The notes under the pieces are model-generated. The model ran no database searches. It was not told the DNA's origin and worked only from the letters and a program-made list of their open reading frames with translations. Both the position numbers and the translations under genes were made by a program. A DNA stretch of 62,654 nt from Acidimicrobiia bacterium (GTDB lineage Bacteria > Actinomycetota > Acidimicrobiia > Acidimicrobiales > Aldehydirespiratoraceae), in assembly GCA_022821685.1 (NCBI GenBank), contig JAJEDD010000018.1, positions 1 through 62,654 of the forward strand. Reading direction: 5' to 3'. Positions 25,401 to 34,335 of this stretch are shown piece by piece (the first letter of the stretch is position 1; every line of letters begins with the position of its first letter).

Positions 25401-26370
25401 GGAGCCAGCACCTGACGCTATGCCCGTCGCGGACCGACACCGGCTCGGGGGGCTGCTCGGTGCACTCGGTCAGACCGCGGGCGGTCCGGGCCTCGCAGCG
25501 GGGCGCGAAGCTGCAGCCGGCTGGCAGGTCGAGGGGAACGGGCACACTGCCCGGTATCGCCCGCAGCCAGCTCTTGGGCTGGTCGCCGACGGGCCGCGAC
25601 TCCACCAAACCCTTGGTGTAGGGATGCAGCGGCGCCTGGTACAGCTCCGCGACGGCGCACTCCTCGACGATGCGGCCCGCGTACATCACCGCAGCCCGGT
25701 CGGCGACCTCGGCCACCACTGCGAGGTCGTGGGTGATCAAGATGACGGCCATGCCGTTGGCCGACTGAAGTTCCCGCAGCAACTCGAGGATCTGGGCCTG
25801 CACGGTGACGTCGAGCGCGGTGGTGGGCTCGTCGGCGATGAGCAGGTCGGGCTCTCCGGCCAGGGCGATGGCGATCATCACCCGCTGGGCCATCCCGCCC
25901 GAGAGTTGGTGCGGATACTCGCGGACCCGCCGGTCGGGGTCGGAGATGCCGACCCGGTCGAGCAGCTCCACCGCCCGGCGGCGGCGAGCGGCCCGGTCCA
26001 TAGAGGTGTCCGACTTAAGCGCCTGGCCGATCTGGCGCCCCACCGACATAACGGGATCCAGGCAGGCTCGGGGCTGCTGGAAGATCATGGCGATCCTGGG
26101 ACCCCGCAGCGAGTTGAGCACCCGCTCGGAGGCGCCCACCAGCTCGGTCCCGTCGAAGCGCACCGACCCGCCGACGATGCGTCCCGGCGCTTCGATGAGG
26201 CCGGCGACCGACAGCGAGGTCACGGTCTTGCCGCAACCCGACTCACCCACCAGGCCCAACACCTCGCCCCGCCGAACTGCGAAGCTGACCCCGTCGACCG
26301 CCTTGACCACCCCGTCGTCGACGAAGAAGTGGGTGCGGAGTCCCTCGACGCTCAACAGTGGCTCGGTCAT
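25393..26370 (-). CDS. ABC transporter ATPase, peptide/nickel family (DppD/OppD-like)
   Basis: A 325-residue partner ATPase. Walker A is [14 protein letters not shown], the signature [15 protein letters not shown], Walker [14 protein letters not shown], with [13 protein letters not shown] beyond. The C-terminal cysteine motif ([13 protein letters not shown]) is as in DppD/NikD-type subunits. The stop overlaps the following ATPase start. It lies 58 bases after the permease gene. Confidence 0.92.
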   Translation of the reverse strand: MTEPLLSVEGLRTHFFVDDGVVKAVDGVSFAVRRGEVLGLVGESGCGKTVTSLSVAGLIEAPGRIVGGSVRFDGTELVGASERVLNSLRGPRIAMIFQQPRACLDPVMSVGRQIGQALKSDTSMDRAARRRRAVELLDRVGISDPDRRVREYPHQLSGGMAQRVMIAIALAGEPDLLIADEPTTALDVTVQAQILELLRELQSANGMAVILITHDLAVVAEVADRAAVMYAGRIVEECAVAELYQAPLHPYTKGLVESRPVGDQPKSWLRAIPGSVPVPLDLPAGCSFAPRCEARTARGLTECTEQPPEPVSVRDGHSVRCWLHG

Positions 26371-26428
26371 CCGACGGGCCCCGACGACCGCTGGTTGCCC
26401 GACACGGACGCTGACACGCGCGTGCGGA

Positions 26429-27349
26429 TCATCCGACGGCCCTTGACGAGCGCGAGCGCGGGTTCCAGAAGTCGTTGAGGGCGTCGCCGAGCAGGTTGAC
26501 GCCCAGCACCGCCACCGCGATGGCCAGGCCGGGGAACACCGACATCCACCAGGCCCGCCGGACGAACGACTGGGCGTTGTTGAGCAGGTAGCCCCAGCTG
26601 ATCACGTTGGGGTCGCCCAGCCCGAGGAAGCTCAAGCTGGCCTCGATCAGGATGGCCCCGCCCACCTGCAGCGAGGCCAGCGCCACCACCGGGGCGATGG
26701 TGTTGGGCAACACGTGGGCCCGCAGATTGCGCCACGGCGACGAACCGAGAGCCTCGGCCGCGGTCACATACCCGAGCTCCTTGACGGCCAGCACTCCCGA
26801 CCTTGCCACCCGGGCGGTCAACTCCCAGGAGGTCAGGGCCAACACCAGCACCATGTTGGTGAGCCCGGGTCCGAACAGGGCCACCACCGTCAGCGCCAGG
26901 AAGAACCGGGGCAGGACCTGCGAGAGCTCGGTGAGGCGCATCAGCAGGTCGTCGATCTTGCCGCCCGCGAAGCCGGATACGCCGCCCACCAGAGTGCCTA
27001 TCACCAGCGACGCTCCGGCCACGGCCACCCCCACGAACAGGCTGGTGCGGGCGCCGTGGACCACGCCCGCGAAGACGTCTCGTCCGAGGTCGTCGGTGCC
27101 GAGCCAGTGCCGCCCCGACGGCGGCTCGAACGGCGAGCCCGCGAACGAGAACGGGTCGGTGGGCGCGATCAGGGAGGCGAAGGCGGCCACCAGCACGAAC
27201 ACCGCGGTGAGCACGAGCCCGACCACCGCCACCGGGCTGGAGGCGAACCGCCGCCACGAGTCCCGCAGGTCGGTGGCGCGGTAGCGGCCGGTCGAGCTGC
27301 GGACTGCGGCGGCGTCACGATGCTCTGCCACCGGCCGCTCAAGTGCCAT
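26429..27349 (-). CDS. ABC transporter permease (DppC/OppC-like)
   Basis: A 306-residue membrane protein with about six helices. The N-terminal segment [20 protein letters not shown] is the OppC_N-type first helix. The cytoplasmic EAA loop that contacts the ATPases is present ([20 protein letters not shown]). [20 protein letters not shown] is characteristic of this permease type. The start overlaps the stop of the other permease by 11 bases. Confidence 0.9.
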   Translation of the reverse strand: MALERPVAEHRDAAAVRSSTGRYRATDLRDSWRRFASSPVAVVGLVLTAVFVLVAAFASLIAPTDPFSFAGSPFEPPSGRHWLGTDDLGRDVFAGVVHGARTSLFVGVAVAGASLVIGTLVGGVSGFAGGKIDDLLMRLTELSQVLPRFFLALTVVALFGPGLTNMVLVLALTSWELTARVARSGVLAVKELGYVTAAEALGSSPWRNLRAHVLPNTIAPVVALASLQVGGAILIEASLSFLGLGDPNVISWGYLLNNAQSFVRRAWWMSVFPGLAIAVAVLGVNLLGDALNDFWNPRSRSSRAVG

Positions 27350-28304
27350 GGCGCACCCTCGGGTCGAGCAGCGAGTACAGCAGGTCGGTTACCAGGTTCA
27401 TCAAGATGATCGTCACCGACAGCATCAGCAGCATGGCGGTGATGATGGCGAAATCACGGGCCAGGATGGCGCTCAGCAGCAGCCGGCCGAGGCCGGGCCA
27501 GGCGAACACCGTCTCGACCAATACCGAGCCGGCGAACATATAGCCGATCTGGCTGCCGATCACGGTGACGATGGGCAGCATGGCGTTGGGCAGCGCGTGG
27601 CGGACCAGCACCCGGCGCCGCGACTGGCCACGAGCCCGGGCGGCCCGGATATACAGCTCGTCGAGGTTCTCGATGACCGCGGCTCGGGTGACCCGCATGA
27701 TCGGTGGCACGTACACCGTCACCAGCGCGGCGATGGGCAGCACCATGTGGTGGGCCGTGTCGAGCACGGCCCGGAGGCCCTCGTAGCCGGCCCGAGCGTC
27801 GTTGCGGCCCTGGACCGGGAACCAGTCGAAGCGCAGCGCGAACACCAGCAGCAACACCTGCGACAGCCAGAACACCGGCACCGCGTGGCCTAGGAGGGTG
27901 GCGGTGCGGGCGGTGTTGTCCAGTGCCGAGTTCCTGCGGGCGGCGGCCACCGTGCCCACGCTGATCCCGACTGCGGTGGCGATGGCCAGCGCCGGGACCA
28001 TCAACAGCAGCGTGGCCGGGAGCTGGTCGAGGATCACCCCGGCCGCGGAGCGGTTCTGCCGGTAGGAGAACCCCAGGTCGCCCTGGGCGAGGCGGCCCAG
28101 ATAGACGAAGAGCTGCTCGTGCAGCGGGCGGTCGAGCCCGAAGCGCTCCCGCATCATGGCGTAGTAGCCGGCGTCGCCGTCCTCGCCGGCCAGAGCGACG
28201 ATCGGGTCGCCGGGCGCGGCGTGGATCAGGATCCACGTCACCACCGACGCGCCCAATACCAGCGGCACGGCCTGAAGGAGGCGCCGCACGGTGTATCGGA
28301 CCAC
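27339..28304 (-). CDS. ABC transporter permease (DppB/OppB-like)
   Basis: A 321-residue inner-membrane permease of the DppB/NikB type. The start is typical (MVRYTVRRLLQAVPLVLGAS) followed by ILIHAAPGDPI. The EAA loop is RAARARGQSRRRVLVRHALPN, and the C-terminus ends [13 protein letters not shown] as usual for the family. It pairs with the DppC-like permease. It follows the binding-protein gene by 108 bases. Confidence 0.92.
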   Translation of the reverse strand: MVRYTVRRLLQAVPLVLGASVVTWILIHAAPGDPIVALAGEDGDAGYYAMMRERFGLDRPLHEQLFVYLGRLAQGDLGFSYRQNRSAAGVILDQLPATLLLMVPALAIATAVGISVGTVAAARRNSALDNTARTATLLGHAVPVFWLSQVLLLVFALRFDWFPVQGRNDARAGYEGLRAVLDTAHHMVLPIAALVTVYVPPIMRVTRAAVIENLDELYIRAARARGQSRRRVLVRHALPNAMLPIVTVIGSQIGYMFAGSVLVETVFAWPGLGRLLLSAILARDFAIITAMLLMLSVTIILMNLVTDLLYSLLDPRVRHGT

Positions 28305-28412
28305 CAGCGCCTCCTCTCGACGGCCCGCGCCGCTCGCCGCTCTAGCAGATCCCGACCGCCGCCCCGCGACGGCGGCCGGATCTACACGGTTCTAGTCTGC
28401 TCCAGGCCTCCG

Positions 28413-30317
28413 CTACTCGAAGTAAGCGGTCTCGGCTACGTGGCCGGAGTTCGCCTGGAGGCCGCGAACATTGGGAACGGAGCCCGCGGTGAACTGGGTC
28501 TCGACCAGCCACAGGTAGGGCAACTCGGCGGTGAGGATCTGCTGGATCTCGCCGTAGAGCTCGCCTCGCCGGGCTACATCGGGTGTGCTGGCCGCCGCGT
28601 CGAACAGCTCGTCGATCTGCGAGTTTCTGTAGGCCGCGCCGTTCGAGAACGGGATGTCGCCAATGTTGCTGGAGACGTACATGCGGGCCACGCCGATGGA
28701 CGGGTCGGTGTTGTTGCAGTAGCTGATGATGTTGGTGTCGAAGTCGCGGTCGGTGAACACCTTCGGGATGAAGGCGCTGCGGTCGAGCGGCATAACCTCC
28801 ACGTCGATGCCCACTTCAGCGAGGTTCTGGCGGATCACCTCGGCGTACTTGGGGAATACACCGAAGCTGAACACCAGCAGGTCGATGCTGAAGCGGGTTC
28901 CGTCGGAGGTGTAGCCCGCCTCGTCGAGCAGCGCGTTGGCCCGGTCGACGTCGTAGGGGTAGCTGGTCACGTCGTCGGTGTAGGCGAAGGCCATCTGGCT
29001 GTTGATCGGCCCGGTGGCCACCCGGCCCTGGCCGAAGATGACCTGATCCAGCAACTGCTCACGGTTGACGGCGTGGGCGATGGCCTGGCGCACCCGCAGG
29101 TCGTCGAAGATGATGCGCTCGGAGTTGAAGGTGAGCGTCGGGATGCAGAACCCGCCGCCGGGTCCGCTGTTGACGTTGTGCAGAGTCATGGAGCCCTCGC
29201 CGCTGAGGCGCTCGATCTCACCGCCGGGGACTCGCCAGATGTAGTCGACCTCGCCCTCCTCGAGGGCCAGCACCTGGGTGTTCTGGTCCGGGATCACTCT
29301 GAACACGACCCGGTCGAGGTAGGGCAGGCCTTCCTTGAAGTAGTCGTCGTTGCGGATCAGCGTGATCTCGTTGTCGATGTCGTAGGACTCCAGCATGAAC
29401 GGTCCGGTGCCCACCGGCGCGAGGTTGGCTTCCGCGGTCTGCACGTCTTCGACTCCCTCGTAGATGTGCTTCGGAAGGATCGGGGCCTCGGTGGAGTTGA
29501 GGCGCTGCAGCAAGGCCGCGTAGGGCTGGGTGAAGTTGAACACGACCGTGGTGTCGTCGGGAGTGTCGATCGACTCGAGGATGCCGCTGAGACCGCCCTT
29601 CGTGCGCGAGTGGTAATTCAGCAGGATGTTCTCGAAGGTGAACTTCACGTCGGCTGAGGTCATGGGCTCACCGTCGTGCCAGCGCACCCCGTCGGCCAGG
29701 TGGAATGTATACTGGGTGCTGTCGTCGCTGACCTCCCATCTCTGAGCCAGGTCGGGGTGGGGGTTGGCGTTGTCGTCGAGCTCGACGAGCCCGTTGAAGA
29801 TCGAGCCGGTGACGGCGTGCACGTTGAACCCGGTGGTGATTCCGGGGTTGAAGTGGCCGGGATCGTCGGAGAGCGCGATCACCAGGGTGCCGCCGCGGGA
29901 CGGGTCATCGGCGGCTTCGGACTCGGCGGCTGTCATCGCCGCCTCGGCCGCGGACTCCGCGGCCTCAGCCGCAGCCAGGGCGTCGGCCGCGGCCTGCTCG
30001 GCCTGAGCGAGCTGAGCCTCGAGGTCGGCCATGACCGACGGGTCGACTCCACCGGCAGAATCGGCCTCGGCCAGGGCAGCCGCGAGTGCCGCCTCGGCTT
30101 CGGCCGCGGCTGCCGCGGCCTCATCTGCTTGCGCCTGGGCAGCAGCCGCGTCGGCCTGAGCTGCAGCCGCCTCGTCGGCAGCCGCGTCGGCGTCAGCCTG
30201 GGCCTGGGCCACGGCAGCCGCGTCGGCGGTGGTCGTGCCGGCCGGCTCGTCGTCGCCGCAGCCAGCCGCGATCAGCGTCAGGGCCAGGATCGCGCCCGAC
30301 AGTCTCAGTCGTCTCAT
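28413..30317 (-). CDS. Family 5 substrate-binding lipoprotein with Ala-rich coiled coil
   Basis: A 634-residue lipoprotein of the peptide/nickel-binding (SBP_bac_5) family. The signal peptide ends at LIAAGC. Before the binding domain there is an unusual stretch of about 120 residues almost wholly Ala, Glu, Asp and Gln, predicted to be a long coiled coil (ADAAADEAAAAQADAAAAQA and onwards). The binding domain begins GGTLVIALSDDPGHFNPG and has the usual TFHLADGVRWHDGEPMTSAD signature. A cysteine-containing CNNTDPSIGVARMY loop is near the ligand region. The first gene of the operon, with an operator about 86 bases upstream. Ligand unknown; nickel or a nickel complex is inferred from the neighbours. 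Confidence 0.9.
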   Translation of the reverse strand: MRRLRLSGAILALTLIAAGCGDDEPAGTTTADAAAVAQAQADADAAADEAAAAQADAAAAQAQADEAAAAAAEAEAALAAALAEADSAGGVDPSVMADLEAQLAQAEQAAADALAAAEAAESAAEAAMTAAESEAADDPSRGGTLVIALSDDPGHFNPGITTGFNVHAVTGSIFNGLVELDDNANPHPDLAQRWEVSDDSTQYTFHLADGVRWHDGEPMTSADVKFTFENILLNYHSRTKGGLSGILESIDTPDDTTVVFNFTQPYAALLQRLNSTEAPILPKHIYEGVEDVQTAEANLAPVGTGPFMLESYDIDNEITLIRNDDYFKEGLPYLDRVVFRVIPDQNTQVLALEEGEVDYIWRVPGGEIERLSGEGSMTLHNVNSGPGGGFCIPTLTFNSERIIFDDLRVRQAIAHAVNREQLLDQVIFGQGRVATGPINSQMAFAYTDDVTSYPYDVDRANALLDEAGYTSDGTRFSIDLLVFSFGVFPKYAEVIRQNLAEVGIDVEVMPLDRSAFIPKVFTDRDFDTNIISYCNNTDPSIGVARMYVSSNIGDIPFSNGAAYRNSQIDELFDAAASTPDVARRGELYGEIQQILTAELPYLWLVETQFTAGSVPNVRGLQANSGHVAETAYFE

Positions 30318-30402
30318 GGGTTCCCTTCTTTCACGCCCGACAGCAGCGTCGGGCTACAAGTCGAGGCAAGCTAGGGGTGACCCACGCGGTGAGTCAATTC
30401 CA

Positions 30403-30423
30403 CTATATGTAACTTGCATCTAG
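30403..30423. promoter_or_regulatory. Imperfect palindrome CTATATGT-N5-GCATCTAG (operator site 2)
   Basis: Second copy of the 8-5-8 motif, with arms CTATATGT and GCATCTAG around AACTT. It lies about 86 bases before the binding-protein start. On the minus strand the left arm overlaps a TATAGT -10-like box, so a bound repressor would block the promoter directly. Confidence 0.7.
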
Positions 30424-30482
30424 TAAAGGCGATAAAGAACAGGCAGTAGGGGGACCGGGCCCGAGCCGCGACGGAGTAGGGC

Positions 30483-31247
30483 CTACTGCGTCACCGAGAC
30501 GCCGGATCGGTTCAGAAGGCAGTCGGTCAGGGCCTCGACGGCCGTCCACACGAGGCTGGCTTGGCCGTGCTCGAGGGGGGTTCCCGACCGGTCGGCTTCA
30601 ATGATGTCGCGGCTGGCGGGAACCACCACGTCGAGGGGCACGTCGTTGTCGGCGCACAGGCCGGACAGCAGGTCTCGCTGATCGTCGGCGACCTTGTTGC
30701 CCACGCCACAGAACGCGACGATGCCCAGGTCACGGGCCAAGGCGATGGTTCGCCGAGCGGTGATCACCGCCTTGAGGCTGGGTTCCATGACCAGCACCAG
30801 CACGTCGGCGTGGGCCAGCGTTCCGCCGGATCGGCTGAGGTGCTCGATTCCTGCCTCCATGTCGACGATGGTGTCGTCGGTCTCGGCGTCGAGGGCCTCG
30901 CCCAGCAGGCTCCTCACCGTGGCGTGGCCGCCGCAGGTGCATCCCGCCGCCGCCTCGGCCACTCGCAGCGCCGACATCACGGCCACGCCCGACGGGGTGT
31001 CAGCTGCGTAGTCGGCCATCAGTTCGGCGACGGTGAGGTCGCCCCGCGAGCCGACCACAATCGAGCGCGGCACCGTCGGCAGGCTCTCGGTCTGGACCGG
31101 GCTGAGTCCCAGCGACAGCCCCAGGTTGGGGTTGGAGTCGGTGTCCACCGCCAGCACCCGGCGCCCCCGCTCCGCCAGCGACCGGGCCAGCAGCGCGCTC
31201 AGCGTGGTCTTGCCCACACCGCCCTTGCCCACAACCCCGATCTTCAT
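30483..31247 (-). CDS. CooC-like nickel-insertion ATPase with CxC motif
   Basis: A 254-residue CooC/MinD-family ATPase. P-loop KIGVVGKGGVGKTTLSALLA, followed by AVDTDSNPNLGLSLG. The CxC pair (Cys103 and Cys105 in GCTCGGHATV) is where CooC of carbon monoxide dehydrogenase binds nickel at the dimer interface. DDTIVDMEAGIEHLSR is the switch region and GVGNKVADDQRD the base-specificity segment. It ends 165 bases before the binding-protein operon, and the HypF gene is 40 bases upstream on the same strand, so HypF and this protein are probably co-transcribed. Confidence 0.9.
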   Translation of the reverse strand: MKIGVVGKGGVGKTTLSALLARSLAERGRRVLAVDTDSNPNLGLSLGLSPVQTESLPTVPRSIVVGSRGDLTVAELMADYAADTPSGVAVMSALRVAEAAAGCTCGGHATVRSLLGEALDAETDDTIVDMEAGIEHLSRSGGTLAHADVLVLVMEPSLKAVITARRTIALARDLGIVAFCGVGNKVADDQRDLLSGLCADNDVPLDVVVPASRDIIEADRSGTPLEHGQASLVWTAVEALTDCLLNRSGVSVTQ

Positions 31248-31287
31248 GGCATAAGTCTCCTCCGACCAGCTTCCCGACGGATGAACG

Positions 31288-33549
31288 CTAGCCGCGGCCG
31301 GCCATCATGGCCCGGCCGATGGCGGCCTGGCCCAGCGAGATGCCGCCGTCGTTGGGCGGGACCTGGCGGTGGCGAAGGACCTCGAAGCCAGCCTGTTCGA
31401 GCTCCGGGGCCAGCAGTTCCATCAGGCGGCGGTTCTGGAAGACGCCGCCCGATAGGGCCACGGTGTTCAGCCCGGTCGCCTGGCGGGCCCGACGGGCTGA
31501 GGCGGCGACCACATCGGTCACCCAGCGATGGAAGGCTCCGGCGACAAGCGACGACTCTCGTCCAACTTGCAGGTCGGCCGCCAAGGCTTCGATGAGGGGG
31601 ACTGAGTCGATCACTGCGGGTACGCCGTCGCCGATCTCAACCGGGTAGCGCCTCACGTCGGGACCCGCAGCCTGCTCAAGTCGCACTGCGGCCTGACCCT
31701 CGTAGGTCGCGGTCTCGACAATCCCGCACATCGCCGCCACCGAGTCGAATAGCCGGCCCACCGACGAGGTGAGGATCGACTGGCCTCCACGGCACTGGTC
31801 CAGTACCTGCGCCGCGGCCTCGCCCCGGTCGGCGAGCACAGCGACCGGGGGCAGGTCCTCTCCGAATGTCGCAGCAAGATGGGCCAGCGCCATGCGCCAG
31901 GGCTGGCGGATGGCGGCGATGCCTCCGGGCATGGGCACGGGCCGCAGATGGGCGAAGCGTTGGTAGCGGGCAGCGTCGCCCGCCAGGATCTCGCCGCCCC
32001 ACAGGGTGTCGTCGGCGCCCCAGCCCATGCCGTCGAACATCACGCCGATGGCCGGACCACCGAAGCCGTTATCGGCCAGGCAAGACGCCAGGTGGGCGTG
32101 GTGGTGCTGCACCCCGAGCCGGGGCCCGAGGTCGGCGCTGGCCGCGAACTTGGCCGACAGGTATTCGGGGTGCAGGTCGTGCACCACCAGCTCGGGCTCG
32201 GTCCGGGTCAGCTCCAGCAGATCGGCCACCGCCGCCTCGAAAGCGGCCAGCGCGGCCGGATGTTCCAGGTCGCCGAGATGCACCGACATGTGTGCGTCGG
32301 CGCCGAGGGCCAGACAGACCGTGCTCTTGAGCTCTGCGCCCACCGCCAGCACAGGCGGCCCGTCGCGGCCCAAACGCACCCGGCCGGGGGCGTAGCCGCG
32401 GGCCCGCCGCAGCACCTGGAAACCGGCCGCTACGACCTGGCCAACCGAGTCGTCGGCCCGGCGTTCGATCATCCGGTCGTGGTCCAGCACCGCGTCGGCG
32501 ATGTTGCCGAGCTCTGGGCCGACCCTGGCGTCGTCGATGACGATTGGCTCGTCGGAGCGGTTGCCGCTGGTGCACACCAGCGGCAGGCCGGCCGCCTCGA
32601 CCAGCAGGGCGTGCAGCGGCGAAGCGGGGAGCATCACCCCCAGCAGTCCGGTGTCGGGGGCCACCGCCGCGGCCACCGCCGCCGACTCCCGCCGGGGCGC
32701 GAGCACGATCGGCGCTTCCGGCCCGCACAGGGCCCGCGCCGCCAAGTCGTCGAGCTCGACCAGCTCGCGGGCCTCATCGACCGAGGCCACCAGCAGCGCG
32801 AACGGCTTCTCCTCGCGGTGCTTGCGCCGCCGCAGCCGGGCCACCGCGTCGCGGTCGTCGGCCCGGCACGCCAGTTGGTAGCCGCCGAGGCCCTTGACCG
32901 CGACGATGCGACCCGCCCGCAGCAGCGCGGCGGCCGCGGCTGTCGGATCCCCATCGACAAGGCTCCCCGTCGCAGATGTCAGCCACAGGGCCGGCCCACA
33001 GTCTCCGCAGCACAGGGTCTGGGCGTGGTGGCGGCGATCGCCGAGGGTCCGGTACTCGGCCGTGCAGGCCTCGCACAGCTCGAAGGCGGCCATAGAAGTG
33101 CGCTCGCGGTCATAGGGCAGGCTCCGCACCACCGTGTAGCGGGGCCCGCAGTCCGTGCAGCAGGTGAACGCGTACCGGTACCGGCGCCGGCCGGGGTCGG
33201 CAATCTCGGCCCGGCAGGCCGGGCAGGGTGCAACGTCGGGGGGCACGGCACCGGTGACCGTTCCGGCCCCGACCAGGCTGGCAGCGATCAAGAACTCGCT
33301 TTCGCCCTCGACTGGGGGAACGTCAGCGCAGCGCACCGAGTCCACCCGGGCCAGTGGGGGGGCCTCGGCCACCGCCCGCGCCTCGAACTCGTCGAGATCG
33401 GCCCGCCGGCCCTGGATCTCGCACCACACGCCCTCGTCGTCGTTGCCGGCGACCCCGGTGAGCGACAATCCTCGGGCCAGCCGATGCAAGTGGGGCCGGA
33501 ACCCCACGCCCTGCACGGTGCCGGCAATGCGCAAGCGTCGGCGCCCCAT
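31288..33549 (-). CDS. hypF: Carbamoyltransferase HypF
   Basis: About 753 residues; makes the thiocarboxamide/cyanide precursor for the hydrogenase Fe(CN)2CO centre from carbamoyl phosphate, delivering it to HypE. Domains in order: acylphosphatase (GTVQGVGFRPHLHRLA), two zinc fingers with CPAC, CCTDC, CEAC and CCGDC pairs, a YrdC-like domain (VKGLGGYQLACRADD) and a Kae1-like carbamoyltransferase domain (VQHHHAHLASCLADN, VALSGGVFQNRRLMELL). All the expected motifs are present. ATG 33549 fits the acylphosphatase start; the frame extends 16 codons to 33597. Confidence 0.97.
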   Translation of the reverse strand: MGRRRLRIAGTVQGVGFRPHLHRLARGLSLTGVAGNDDEGVWCEIQGRRADLDEFEARAVAEAPPLARVDSVRCADVPPVEGESEFLIAASLVGAGTVTGAVPPDVAPCPACRAEIADPGRRRYRYAFTCCTDCGPRYTVVRSLPYDRERTSMAAFELCEACTAEYRTLGDRRHHAQTLCCGDCGPALWLTSATGSLVDGDPTAAAAALLRAGRIVAVKGLGGYQLACRADDRDAVARLRRRKHREEKPFALLVASVDEARELVELDDLAARALCGPEAPIVLAPRRESAAVAAAVAPDTGLLGVMLPASPLHALLVEAAGLPLVCTSGNRSDEPIVIDDARVGPELGNIADAVLDHDRMIERRADDSVGQVVAAGFQVLRRARGYAPGRVRLGRDGPPVLAVGAELKSTVCLALGADAHMSVHLGDLEHPAALAAFEAAVADLLELTRTEPELVVHDLHPEYLSAKFAASADLGPRLGVQHHHAHLASCLADNGFGGPAIGVMFDGMGWGADDTLWGGEILAGDAARYQRFAHLRPVPMPGGIAAIRQPWRMALAHLAATFGEDLPPVAVLADRGEAAAQVLDQCRGGQSILTSSVGRLFDSVAAMCGIVETATYEGQAAVRLEQAAGPDVRRYPVEIGDGVPAVIDSVPLIEALAADLQVGRESSLVAGAFHRWVTDVVAASARRARQATGLNTVALSGGVFQNRRLMELLAPELEQAGFEVLRHRQVPPNDGGISLGQAAIGRAMMAGRG

Positions 33550-33610
33550 CAAGGCGACGCTACCGGTGCTTCGACCACGGCTCTCTTGCATGTGCATGCT
33601 CTAGTAAACG

Positions 33611-33620
33611 CATTCGAATG
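33611..33620. promoter_or_regulatory. Palindrome CATTCGAATG before the VapBC operon
   Basis: A perfect 10-base palindrome 13 bases before the antitoxin start. Ribbon-helix-helix antitoxins usually repress their own operon from such a site. Confidence 0.5.
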
Positions 33621-33633
33621 ATAGAGTTAGCGC

Positions 33634-33864
33634 ATGAGAACGACTGTGGAGTTCGACGACGACACCGCCAAGGCTCTCGCCCAGCTGCGCGTCGAGACCG
33701 GGATGGGAGTGTCACAGGCAATCAACCACCTAGTCCGCCGCGGTCTGCTATCCCGGCCCGAGAGGCCACCGTTCGTGCAACAGACCCGCCGACTGGGGCT
33801 GCGAATCGACGTCTCCAACGTGGCCGACGCCCTCGAGGTGCTCGAGGGCCCGTACGCCCGATAG
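33634..33864 (+). CDS. Ribbon-helix-helix antitoxin, VapB type
   Basis: A 76-residue protein. The N-terminal half is a ribbon-helix-helix DNA-binding domain (MRTTVEFDDDTAKALAQL, then GVSQAINHLVRRGL). The C-terminal half (RLGLRIDVSNVADALEVLEG) would wrap the toxin. The stop is 4 bases before the PIN-domain gene. It is encoded against the direction of the surrounding hydrogenase-maturation genes, so it looks like an inserted module. Confidence 0.85.
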   Translation: MRTTVEFDDDTAKALAQLRVETGMGVSQAINHLVRRGLLSRPERPPFVQQTRRLGLRIDVSNVADALEVLEGPYAR

Positions 33865-33870
33865 GCGCCG

Positions 33871-34314
33871 GTGCTCGTCGACGCCAACATCCTGCTGTAC
33901 GCAGTCGACGAGGACAGCGCCTACCACACGACCGCGAAGGAATGGCTGGAAGGTGTCTTCAGCGGTCCTCGGCGGGTGGGGCTGCCGTGGCAGTCGCTGA
34001 GCGCGTTCATACGGATCGTCACCAATCCCAGGGCCGTGCCCGACCCGATGGACCCAGCCGACGCCTGGGAGATGGTCGAGGCCTGGCTCGACACCCCCAA
34101 CGCCTGGATCCCCGAGCCCGGACACGGCTACCGGCAGATACTGGGCCAACTGGTCCGCAGTCTGCGCCCCAGCGGCAACCTCATGACCGATGCCGCGCTC
34201 GCGGCCCTGGCTATCGAGCACGGCCTCGCGGTCGCTTCTGCGGACTCCGACTTCGCCCGGTTCCCGCAGCTGACATGGATCAACCCCGTGGCCCCGCAAA
34301 CCCCGCCCATGTAG
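33871..34314 (+). CDS. PIN-domain toxin, VapC type
   Basis: A 147-residue ribonuclease-fold toxin. The acidic catalytic positions are visible: Asp in MLVDANILLYAVDED, Glu in WEMVEAW, Asp in LMTDAALAALAIEHG and Asp in ASADSDFARFPQL. The GTG at 33871 is chosen because it starts the first beta strand and is 6 bases after the antitoxin stop. VapC toxins cleave specific RNAs, often tRNAs; the target here is unknown. Confidence 0.87.
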   Translation: MLVDANILLYAVDEDSAYHTTAKEWLEGVFSGPRRVGLPWQSLSAFIRIVTNPRAVPDPMDPADAWEMVEAWLDTPNAWIPEPGHGYRQILGQLVRSLRPSGNLMTDAALAALAIEHGLAVASADSDFARFPQLTWINPVAPQTPPM

Positions 34315-34335
34315 GCGCCGCTGGGGTGCTCGGGC

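Noticed and set aside
25363..30374. Long plus-strand frames opposite the ABC transporter operon
   Set aside because: Each mirrors a clearly identified transporter gene and shows only shadow composition.
33575..33605. Fourth copy of the palindromic operator before hypF (TGCATGTGCATGCTCTAGT)
   Set aside because: It has half of the motif but lacks the 8-5-8 arrangement and the left arm.
31879..33621. Open frame of 580 codons opposite hypF
   Set aside because: HypF is certain from its zinc fingers and acylphosphatase motif; the antisense product has no recognisable domain.
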